From Acheta domesticus (Eukaryota > Arthropoda > Insecta > Orthoptera > Gryllidae): a DNA stretch of 64,000 nt. The DNA is taken from contig JAHLJT010003656.1 in NCBI GenBank assembly GCA_031308135.1, forward strand, positions 71,690,984 to 71,754,983. The letters run 5' to 3'. Shown here in pieces: positions 24,901-36,900 of this stretch. The notes beneath the pieces were generated by a model. It worked only from the letters and a program-made list of their open reading frames with translations, searched no databases and was not told the origin of the DNA. Numbering within the stretch: position 1 is the stretch's first letter; every line of letters starts with the position of its first letter. The translations under genes were made by a program, and so were the position numbers.

Positions 24901-27900
24901 TTCGCCCACCCTAAACCACTAAGTCCATAACTCTTTCATTCCTACTTCAGTATAAAAAAGTCATTCGAATGACTGCAAAGAGAGAAACAAATCTGTACTG
25001 CTGAATGGTTGAAGAGGATCCCAAAGGTGACACTCTCCCACTATGTAAAAATACAACTTAGTGAATTGTACGAAGTGTGACGTCGTGTAGACCTATTCTG
25101 TAAGTTCTTTGGATCAGAAAAATTGAGCGAACATTGTTTGCGAGCCTAACTTACGCCGGTTATCAATAAACAGTCTCCGTTTTGACAACCTACTCCATTT
25201 TTGGAAACTGCGACGAACCGTGGGATTGACAAACCGAGTAAGCCACACTCGCTCGGTTGCTTGAGTGTGTCTGCTTTGAGGGTTCTACCTATGCTCGCGG
25301 ACGCGCAGAAAAAGACAGCGCGGATGAGGGCGGGGCGAGACGTCAATGATTGACCGATTGATTTCACGTTTCCGGGCGCGTCATTGGCTATTGTCATTAG
25401 TCCCTAAAGTGTAGGACATGGTTTATCACGGGAGATGGCGGCATTCTTCTCCCGTGAGGTTTGGTGCCGACGTATGGGATTTTCCTCACACAGGTGTCTC
25501 CCACTCGCGGGGTACCGCCCCACCAGGAATAAGCTCTAAGCTTCCGAATAATCTCCTGAATATGTGGTATGAAGTGAATGTAAGTATGTGTAGGTCGGCA
25601 ACAGATCTCACGAGGGAAGAACACCGCCATCTCCCATTATAAATCAAGCACTACTCTGACGGGACTCATGACCATAGCAGCTGACGCGACCGGAAATTCG
25701 AAATAACCAATCAGTTAACCAATTACATCCCGCCCAGAGCCATGAGTATAGGAGAAGGAAAGGGAAGGAAAGATCGCGCGCGAACCGTGGGCCTTCTGTT
25801 AGGTTACTGCTCCGGCATTCGCCTGGTGTTGATCGAAGAAACCACAGAAAACCACAGATCAGAGCAGCCGGCCGCTAGAATTCTCCAGACAGCGGCTGAA
25901 TTCAACCAGACACGTAGCTATACTTCGTTTTTTCTAACGTGGCCGATGACATTAGGTCATTATTACACCTCCTGCCGTATAAAATGAATCATTTTAACAG
26001 TGGTAAGAACATTTCTGAGGCCACGAGCCCCTTTGAGACGAACGTTCGCGAATGAATTGGAAATATCCATTTTATAAGGCAGGGGGGTCTAATAATTTCC
26101 TAATGTCATCGGCCACGTCAGAAAGAAAACAGAGTATAGTGTCGAAATTCATGCCACCGTCGGGAACGGAACCCTAGGGCCTCCCGGTCAGAGGCACTGC
26201 AGTGACAGCAGTCGATGCCCTGCGCCACCTCAGCCGGGGGCGGGCGGGCGGGCGGGCGGGCGGGCGGGCGGGCGGCGAGCAGGGCGAGGGCGACAGGTGC
26301 TGATGGGCAGGGGGGGGGGAACGCACCTGCGGGTCCCGGCTGAGCAGCACGCCCAGCTCGTAGAGCGCGAAGGCCGCCACGTGCGCGTCGCGGTCCCGGT
26401 CGGGCGGCGGCGCGGCCGCGCGGCGCGCTAGGCACGTGCGGAAGCTGGCGGCCGCCTCGGCGCCGCGCCCCAGCCCGGCCTGCGCCGCGCCCATCACCAG
26501 GTGGCGCAGCCCCAGCATCGGCTCCTTGCCGCCGGACTGGCACTCTGCGCACATGCAATGCAGTTCGATTCAATTCAGTTCAATTTATTGATGCCTTATG
26601 TCAGTGATGTCAAGGCCTCCCACCAGTGGCAGTGGCACGCTTCGTGACACAGTAGCATGCCACGAGCTTCTCAGCGCAACTAGCGTCTTGAAAGGAAACT
26701 ATTAGTAGCAACCCCGCCGTTTTCCAACTTGGCGGAATCGCTTATAATAAGAGGATAAGCACAGGAAAATGAATGGAAAATATAAACAAAAATATGAAAT
26801 ATTTTTAAATTTATTTTTCTTAATCCTGCGTAATCGTATTTTATGTGTAAAGCGTAAATGAGTTCAGGGCGACTTTCATTACCCGCTGCTCTCTTGTGGC
26901 GAGGTGATCGACTACGTGAAGGGGTAATTTCGTCGTGCTACCCATGCCACGGACTCCCGCTGGTGGTATCGACCTTGACATCACTGCAGTATGTTATAGT
27001 GCGATTTTTCTAACCGTGCCTCAGGCAGGTATCAGCTGTTGATGGTTTCATCCAGTCGGCAGCTTATATGTTCCTACAGTGACGGCACTATGGTGACGTT
27101 CAAGCTCCTGATTGTATGAAACCGTCAACAGTTGGTACCTGCCAGAAGCAGGGTTGGAAAAATTGTACTTTACGTGGCGAGTCTCAGGCCATTAGGCATG
27201 CTCTTCGCACCACGCAAATTTTGCTACCTCCTTTCACCATTTAGCGGAGAAAGAAGGTATCACACGGTAGACGAAACAGGCGATTTCAATTTAGCTCAGA
27301 TGCTTATTTTAGGCTTGACGATATTTCACTTCTGCAACATGGGACAACCGGGAAAATATGCAACATGGGACAGCCGGGAAAATATGCAACATGGGACAGC
27401 CGGCTATACTTCTCCATCTGAATGACAGCTTACGAAAGATTTTTTTCCCTCAAAACTCCACAGCTTCCACACACGCAGACACACACTCGCTCGGGTTCGC
27501 TGCAAGCAAACGATGAAGGGCGTAGGGATGCCATAGTAGGCTCCAAAGTCAACGGTCCGCATCATTCGATGCTGAGGTTTTCGTAAACGTACGAGTAACA
27601 ATTTGACATATTTAGTAGGTCTCGCTCAGCGGCATAAGTTCCATAGGGACTGACAGGTCCATGACCTGGAACCCTGAGGGTCTGGGGACACATGGATGAA
27701 AGTAAATTCAGTTTATAATAATAAAATTGAATTAATGACGTCTTTAATTAGGGAGCCCCCATATTGTGTCGGAAAAGGGCCTGCTCTGTTGAACTTACGC
27801 CACTGCCTAGGCTCTGTCTCTGGGAGTGACGTGACCATCATCTTCCTCGGGACAAGTTGAGGCCTGAGGCCTGGTACTCTTTGGTCTTAGTTGGTCTGGT

Positions 27901-30900
27901 GCCGTTCTAGAAAGCTGCAAGAAAAGGCTGCATCTGCTGCGATTCGAATCGTAACTGAATTAGAACATTCCATCCAATCATTTTCCTGAGTGAATAAGGC
28001 TTTGGACACTTACGAAGATATGTAATAAAATATTTTTCTCTCCGACATAACAATTGACTGATTGTAAAGTCGTTCAAGATGACAACAATTACCTACTATT
28101 AATATATCAAATTTAACACGAAAACAACTTTGCAAGAACAATCGAAATATCATACTCATTTGGTTTTATTAATCTTTGTTTCCTTATTTAGTTATAAAAT
28201 GGTTAATGCCGGCAATTACTTCGTTAAATGAAAAATTGGGAACGTACGTTAGGAGTTCTTGCCGTAAATTGCCGGCAATTTCATTTTACCCACCATAAAT
28301 TCTAAATGGCTCGACTCGTGTTGGTGTTGTTTTTCTTATTAAGGAACGACCCTTGGCTTCGCAATAACAGCAAGCGCGGATGCTTTCCTCCTCTGGGACT
28401 CAAATCCCGGTGCATGAGAAGCTGTGGTGGATGGAATGAATGGCTGAGACAGTGGTGTCAGGGTCTCCTACTGGTGGCAGTGGGACGGCTCGCGGCACCG
28501 TACCATGCCACGAGCTTCTCTGCGCCACTAGCGTCGGGAGAGGAAACTATTAGTAACCCCATCGTTTTACAATAGGAATGGTGTTGTCTCTTGCGGCGGG
28601 GCTATGAACTGCGTGGAGAGGCGATTTCGTCGTGGCACTCGTGCCACAGACTTGTGGCATCAACCTTCACAACGCTGGGTTATGGGGGGGGGGTTGAGGA
28701 GTAATGGTTAGCTCGTTCGCCTTCCACCTCTGGTGATCAATTGTTATCGTTTTTAACATATTTCCTACTTTTTCTTACATATTTTGGAAAAAATAAATAA
28801 ATACATGGGTAAATATTTTGGTTTTCTTCTTACAATAAAGTCCGTTCTCTTCTCATAAGCATAGTTCATGTTGTACATCGGATAGTTCTATAACGTGAAA
28901 TCCACCAATAACCTACTCGTCAGCTTGCGGAAGTTTTCCGGTCTCCAATTATCTCCCTTATTGCCTCAGTATCTGCCCCAGCTTCCAACTGGTCTCCCGA
29001 AATATGGTAATGTAGTGCACGTAAGTGTATGTATGTATGTATGTGTGTGTGTAAAAGGAATAAATTAGACAGGAACGAGGAAGGAAAGATCGCGCACGGT
29101 CCGTGACCCTTCTGTTAAAGTTCAGCTCCGGCATTCACCTGGAATTGATCGTAGAAACTACCGATCAGATCAGCCGGTCACTTCAATTTTACTCCACACA
29201 GTGGTTGAATCCGACCGTGGAGACTGGATCCCTAGAACGCCCCGGTCAACGATAGGCAAAGAATGCCATTGAAACATAGAATCCGGTGGTTTTCATTGAA
29301 TTTTTTTATTTCTTTTTTGTCAATTTAAATGCACTTACAAAGTTGGGGTTTTGGGAGAAATACCTATCCCTCGTTCCTTAGCTTTCGTATCGCTTGCCCT
29401 GTCGAACACGTATTTCACCTCAAGGTGGAGAACATTAGATAGCAAGCAACACCTTCGTGGGTGTAACCATTGAAGGTTACAACAAACGAGTTTACGCGTT
29501 GTAGTAATGACTTTCAAACCGGAAGTGGGGTGGCAAGTTTGCTTTAAGTGCAGGCGTTTCGTCACATCCGCGCGTAACTCATGCGAATAGGCTGCAAGTG
29601 GCATTAGCTGCGAACACAGCTCGTTACGTACTGCTCCTTGCTCAAAGCATCAATAAATCCTTAAATGTCGGATGCATACAATAAAATTTGTTTTCATTCT
29701 TCCTTGATTTAAAGCAGGACTTTACTTTTGGACTTCCTGTTCAATCAACTCGTGTCATTCATTTATTTTAAAGCCCACGCTTTGCTTCTGCCACCAAAGT
29801 CGTCTATCTAATGCCACCACTGCATCTTGAATACATCTTTTCTACATTTTGACTGTGGATGTAGAGTGGTGCGGTTGTGTAGTTCAATGGGGGGATGTGA
29901 TCACTTATACGAGATGAGTTGGAATTAAATGTAGTAAGTCGTGATGAAGGAACGATCCACTCTCGAAGCGACAAACTAAAATATTTTTTTTCGTTTACCT
30001 ATTCAGCATGCCGTTATCTACGAATAATATTATCATCCAAGTACTTTCTTTCTTATTCTTTTCCTTTCTACGCAATTTTTGTCCTTAAACTTTTCCATTT
30101 AATTAATATCCAACTTATGTACTAGTATACTATGCGCATTCACATCAAATATCTCTAGAATAATAAAAATGCATACCTCATCTTCAGAAAATAAGTCTTC
30201 GTGATTTTTCTGACAGAAGTAAATATGAATATCTGTAATTTTATCGTCTTTACTAGTTTTTATTTCTCAATAATGGAAACACATAGTGGCGTGAATGTAC
30301 AGCAGGAAATGGCGTGATGTCGATGTTTTTATCAGTTGAAGAAGTAGTACCTTCATAAGAAGTATTTATTGAAACAAAACTTTTTAGATTTTGTTGCTAC
30401 ATCAAGCCGAGTTGCGCATGCACTGATGGTGATCACAGTTTGATAAAAAATGTTTTATGTTTCGATACATGCTTCTGAAAGTGGGACTTGGTCTAGTTCA
30501 TCGTATGTTTTTCGCCAAAGGTGAATAGCTTTCTTATCAGACGAGTTACAACGAATATTGTTTACAAGCTTTTTGTGTGTACTCTAAAAGAAATTACACT
30601 TCCACTGTAATTTTTAGTTTCTATCAATGTATTAAAGTACTTTGAAGTTACAAATATTCCATAAATTCATCAAATTTTGACGACGTATCTACAAAAAAAA
30701 AGGATTCTCTTTAGAAGTCGAGAAGAAACCTCATAAAAGAGGTTGGCGCTGTCGTCTTTCTTTAACAAAGAGTTTTCTTTCAAATCTGGCCCTATAGGAC
30801 TTTAGAATATCTTATCAACGCAACGTCTATATATCTTAACAACAAAATCGCAATATAATTTGTACAATTTATTGGTTCAGAGTTGTATAGTTTATATCGT

Positions 30901-33900
30901 CCAGTGTACGAACTTTCGCTTTCATTACAATTGACGTGTGGTCATTGAATCTCATTGACCACAAGTCAACTGTAATGAAAGCGAATTGATTCAACAAGAC
31001 GATTACGATAATAATGCTGAAGAAATGGTGGGGTTACAGGCAGGGGAAATGGGAGAAAACCGGGCAAGAGATTGCTTTGTCCATCACAAATTCCACGTGG
31101 ATTGACCGTGGATCGACCCCCTCCCCTCCCCCTGCGGAAGTAATTAAACGTACACTAATCTTCACCACACATAAAAGTTTTATCCGAAATACAAAATATG
31201 TTCGTTGTATAGGCAATGTTTACGAGGAATCGGTACTCAAGTGAATAGTAGTACCGTATAGCCAGAGATGGATCCCAGAGGGGGTAAGGGTCATTTGAAC
31301 GATGAGCAAGCCACATGGTTGAAATTACTTCTGCTTCAGAAACATCCGCTCATCCTTGATTCCAAATACGCGCTTTCTAAAAGGCAAGGAGAGTTAGATT
31401 TACAATTCATGAGAAAGATCCGGTGGTCATAGAAGTGCAGTAGCATTGTATTGCTTTGTAAGAGAAATGTTTCTAGAAACATATATTGCAATTGTATTTG
31501 AAAGGTTCTGTTTCGACCTATAAATATATTAAAATGTAACGAAATATGTAGCAATAAATAAAATATGTAAAAATAAGTAAAATAAAAATGGTTCACTTCC
31601 ATTCACAATGTCGTGTAACCTTTAAAAATTATTTTTGAGTGCAGGTATCGCCTCCCTGCATTTACACGAAAATCTTTATCCTACTTGTGAGTAATGACCA
31701 CATTAGTTGACGGTTCCGAAAGCCCAAATTACTCATTCACTCACTATAAATGAGCCTAGGTTCTACATCCGTAGGAGAAGGAGCACTCAGTGAAATTGAA
31801 GACAGCGTGTCGGCGCAGGATTCCCCGTTGGCGCTCGTGCGCCGCGTGGAAGCTCCGCAGGGAAAACCCTCTGAGACCGGTCGACCCTGAGCGAGACTCG
31901 AATCCACGGCCCGCAAATACGAAGGCGTGCTCTTTTCATTTACAGAAAGCGCGTGGGAACTCGCGTATCTACATTTCTTGAAAGTACGATTTCCATTTTT
32001 GCTGCTTCTCATGTACAACGACCTTTGAATACGACGCATAATGTCTTCCAAGAAATTAACTGAATAAAACTCATTTAGGCAAGGAATTTTCCAATTTATA
32101 AATAATTGAGAATTACACTGTTCATCATTCATTAAATAAAATGATCAATATCAACATACCGCATACTGGGAGAGATGGCTCAGGGCATTAACTGATCTCA
32201 CGGCAGTCCCTGCAGGAGGTCCTAGGTTCGAGACCCGACTATGGCAGGATTTTCGACACTAACTTGTCAGCTATGTCGAATCCAATCGCTGTCTGGAGGA
32301 GAACTCTAGCGGCCGGCTGCTCTGACCGGCAGTTTTCTGTGGTTTCTCCAATTAACACCAGGCAAATGCCGGAGCTTTACCCCAACAAATGGGCCATGGA
32401 CCGCGCGCGATTTTCCTATCTCGTCTTTGTCCAATCCTCTCTCCTCACACACACACTAACATGCACTACACTACCACACATGCCGGGAGCTCAGTGTCAG
32501 AGCTTGTCCCGGCTGGGATGGTGACCCGCTGGTGGGAGATACTTAGTTGAGGAAAATCCCGCCAGCCGACGGTAGGTCGGCGCCAGGTCTCGCCATCCAG
32601 CGGGGGAAAACAATCGTCAACTCCCGAGCAAAAGCATGCACTACACTTACGGGAATAATGACCGTATTAGTTGACGCGCTCTGAATCATTACAAATCAAC
32701 CAATCAATACAACACATCGGTCTTGATTTTGATAATTTGAAGTATACTATGCAATGATCGATTGATGTTTCTGCTATGGTCATAGTCCCGATAATGTTGC
32801 GAAATTTGTATATGCCTGGAGGCGACGGTGTACGTTCCCCGCTGGATGGGGACAACCCGCCAGCGACCTATAAGTCGGCTTGCGGGGGATTTCCCTCTTT
32901 AGAAATCTCCCCGAGCGGGCACCGCTCCAGTTGGAAATATCTCCAAGCTCCCGGCTGTCCTGGACATGTGTGGTAGTTTAGAGCAAGTAATTGTGTGTGT
33001 AAGTAAGGGGGATAGGATAGGACAAGAATGGGGAAGGAAAGATGGCGCGCGATCCATTACTCGTCTGTTTAAGTTCTGCTCCGGCATTCACATGGTATTG
33101 ATCGGAGAAACCACCGAACAGATGAGTTGACCACTAGAATTTTCCTCCACACAGCGGCGGAATTCGACCTAGCTATCTAGTACTACATAATACAATTACT
33201 ATGATTTTGATAATATCGTGGGTTTTTTCATAATTCGAAACATTACTTTTTAACATATCCTTTGAGATTAATACAAAGAGGTGAACAAATTAAAAGAATT
33301 TGTGGTTAGCTACCTATATCAGCATTTCTTATGCCCCGTTCTGACTTCCCTTTCTGTTCATCCTACGTAGGAACACGATCACAACAAGATTCCTGACACT
33401 ACACCCTACCCTCCGGCACCCGCTGCGCGTATCCGACATTGACCCCGAAACCTTGATGCGAGCTTCATTAGCGGCGAAACGTTCGACGCTGGCCTTTTTG
33501 TTTTCCGGTGTTGCATTCCGCGCATGCGTAGAGCGGCGCGGGGCGGCCCCTGGCTCCTCGCGGGAGGTCTCCGGCGCGGCGCGAGCAGCTGGCACCGGAC
33601 CGCACCAGCGCGGCCGGCCGCTAGCTCAGGCAATGCAGGCGCCGAGGCAATACTAAAACACGAGACGACTTCACCGCCAACAGCCTACTACATGTAGTGG
33701 TCTAGTATAATTATTTTGCTCTATTGGAGAAAATATGAGGGGCTTCTTACAATCATTTAGTATGGGGGAGAACTGCGCACGTTTTCTTGAGATTCAGAAT
33801 ATTTACTAATTCGCCGTTTACTATACATAGTTAAATTGTAAATAAAGGTAGCACCAACGAACTTGAATGGCAGCACTTGAAAATTTTCGCTCCCGAAGAA

Positions 33901-36900
33901 AAAAAATTTTTACAAATTAAACGAACTGTCGATTTGATTGTTATTTTGATATTTATTCTTTCCGAAATAAATAAATTCCATATTTTGAGATATTTCACGA
34001 AGTTATTCTCGCCTTCGCTCATTAGTCAGCGTGCTTGCTTTCCATGACGCGACCCCGGGTTCGATTCCCGGACGGGCAAGATTATCGTGTGCTTTTCCCT
34101 TGCAATTTCACAGTATGTGATGCTGTGCGACGATGAGAAAACTCACTTCTCAGGTTGAGAAGACCAGATCATGGCATAGAGATGCTTATGTGCTAACCAC
34201 ACGTACCCCGTAACCCATGGCCACAAGGCCGAGACGTCACAGGTAGGCTTATGCTTCGCACAGAGGCAATCGCGTCGACGTACACACATACATACATACA
34301 TACATTCTCTACAACGGGCTCTATCTGTTGAAACATTTCCTAGCGACAAGTGCTAAACACATTGAAAAACATAAGGCGGGAAAAAATAATAAATTCATTA
34401 CTATGCACGTCTACGCTACGAAGTTTTTGGTACCTCTTGAAAAATCGAGAATTTGGACTAGTTTTGTTCTTGTAAGAAACCCATCATATTTAATTGAAAT
34501 TTAATTTATCCCTAAAAATTGTATGTGACATATGGGGGGGACTGCGCACGTATTCTTGAGCTCGAGAATAGTTACTAATTCGCCGTTTACTATATATAAT
34601 TAAATTGTGAATAAATGTAGTACCAACGAGCATGAATGGCAACACTTAAAAATAGTCATTTTCGCTCCCGAGTAATAAAAATCGTTTCTACAAGTTAACC
34701 GAACTGTAGATTTGATTCTTATACATTGATATTTATTCTTTCCGAAATAAATGAGCGCGAGGCTCCATGGGCAGGTGCCTGCGGCATCTTATTTCGGGGA
34801 AGCACGGCAAGTGATTGATTGATTTTTCGACTCAACGTTTAAGATAGAGGAAAACCAATCCAACCATCTAAAAAAGGAAATAATATTTCATGATGATTAA
34901 ATTCAGTTAAAGTTATGTTAATAGTCGACTAATGAAATGAAATACTATACTAATAATATACGTCCTTAGTTAAATAATTATTTTGCCAAATTGATTGATT
35001 AGTGTTTTCGGTCACTTCAACGGCTAAAGTCATTAGTCCCGTAAGAGTAGTGCATGTTTTATCGCTGGATGCGCCGTTGATCTGTCCACCGCTGGATGGT
35101 GAGATCCGGCGCCGACATACCGTCGAATTACAGGTTTTCCCCCACCAGCGGAGCACCACCCCAGCCGGGACAAGCTCTAAGCTCCCGACCAGTAGTCTCC
35201 CGGTATGTGGAAGTGTAGTATATGTAAGTGAAAGTGTGTGTAAGGGGTGAGGATAGGTCGAGGAAGAGGAAGGAAAGATCTCGCGCGGTCCGTGGCCCGT
35301 TTTTTACGGTACTGCTCCGGCATTCCCCTGGTATCGATCGGTGAAATCCCGGAGAACTATCGATCAGAGGAGCCGGCCGCTACAATTCTCCTCCAGACAG
35401 CGACTGAACTCGACCTAGCTAACCAGCCAGAGTAAAAAATCCTGCCAGCGTCGGTACTCGAACCTAGGACCTTCCGGTCAGAGGCACTACAGTGACATCA
35501 CTTGATGCCCTGAAGCACCTTTCCTGTTTTTTAAATTTTATTTTTTGCAAGACATTTATGCCTTGGTCGAAAGATAAATTCCTCTTGGGAATAACAATCG
35601 GTAACAAAACAAACAAAGGGCCTTTCGAAGTACAATATTTTCTTAACGATGTTGATTTGATAGACACTGCATCTTCCACAGCTTTGCACATTAAGATCAA
35701 GGTCATCTAGAGAATGTTGAAGAAAGAGAGTGTGCGTCCTTTGCCTGGAAAGGGTATGATGTGCAACAAAAATTAAGCAAGACGGAACAAAATAACCTAA
35801 ATGGCATGCATTATCTCTGGTTCACGGCGCGCGCAGCTACAAAGAAGGAAACAAAAAGGGATGAGCGCAAGCGGAACACGAGTGACGACGAGATAGTGGA
35901 AAGGGAACAATGATCTTTCTCAGGAAACACAGGCAACGGTAGACTTAGAAACTGACGTAGTATCCTTCAACTAATGCATGTTTTGTAAGCAGTAGATGTA
36001 AGCAGATACCTCGATGGTATATTTTTGTTTTTTGCTTCAGTCTTACTCACCCATAACATTATCGCAGGTGGCACAACGTGTGGTATTTAATGAGATTATT
36101 TCACGAATGGAATTTAAAATGAAATAATAAAAAGTATGCTAATTAACATACACCGAGTAATGGGATATATTCACAAATTTTCAATGATTTCAATAATGCT
36201 ACTTGCCTCAATATTTATTCCCTGATCATTATGAAGTAAATGTGTAAGAACGACTACAGATCTACAAGTAAGGATCACAACGGACCAAACGTGAATTAAA
36301 ATGCACTTGACGGAAAAAAGTCTTCTTTTCATTATCGTCGTCGTCGACGTCATCTTAAACTTCTTACAGTTGTGTACGAACCAAACCACAAATGATGTAG
36401 CATGTTACGAAAAGCGCCATCTCTCTGCACACCTTTTCACACGCTAGTTCATTAAGGAGGAAAATGAAATATATTTTTTTGAGATTCTTTGCTCTGATTG
36501 GTTTACATCAACTGGATTGTGGAATCCGAATGGTCGTGACTGCAGGAGTGCAATAGAAAAAAATCGATGGCAATTTTGTACAAATACAGTTTAATTGTTG
36601 TATAAAATAAGACATTTGTGAGAATAAAGACGTTGAATAAATATAAGAGCAAGAAATAAGTGTAAAATATTTTCGTGAATTTGAGTAAACGATAGATACC
36701 AAAATAAATTGTCAACATATTACAATGTTCATCGATATATCACTCTTTTCCATTTTTTCAAGTTACAAACGGGTGTCAATTTATCGGTAAACGTTGCAAA
36801 TGTCTACATATGTATATTACTTGTACACAGTCTATTCTAACAAATAGTGTGTGTTAAAGTATTTGTATGCTTAGAGCCTACTAACTAATTCTACATTTTT

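Larger units (their letters stand above)
22325..24902. mobile_element. 2.6-kb foldback element with ~680-bp inverted arms
   Basis: The left arm (22325-~23003) and right arm (~24226-24902) are inverted copies. They are nearly identical over the outer ~600 bp and more diverged towards the centre. Both ends read AAAGGGTCCCCC and continue GATAAGATGGTAAAA. The ~1.2-kb centre has no recognisable transposase. I could not find a clear target-site duplication, so the superfamily is undetermined. Arms include AATAAAG and poly-A/T tracts. Confidence 0.8.
25344..26234 (-). mobile_element. S1 SINE (tRNA-derived), copy carrying two internal insertions
   Basis: Minus-orientation copy. The head at 26234-26140 has GGCTGAGGTGGCGCAGGGCA (box A-like) and AGGGTTCCGTTCCC (box B-like); the tail at 25344-25400 has GACGCG and ATTGATT-like repeats. 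It is interrupted by a 216-bp MITE (25921-26136) and by a fragment of another S1 copy in the opposite orientation (~25593-25735). Removing both leaves a normal ~540-bp S1. Confidence 0.75.

Noticed and set aside
32167..32240. tRNA gene candidate
   Set aside because: It is the head of a repeated ~540-bp SINE present in many copies.
34021..34079. tRNA gene candidate
   Set aside because: Box A and B motifs are good, but the anticodon and acceptor arms do not pair as a tRNA and a SINE body with a (CATA)n tail follows.
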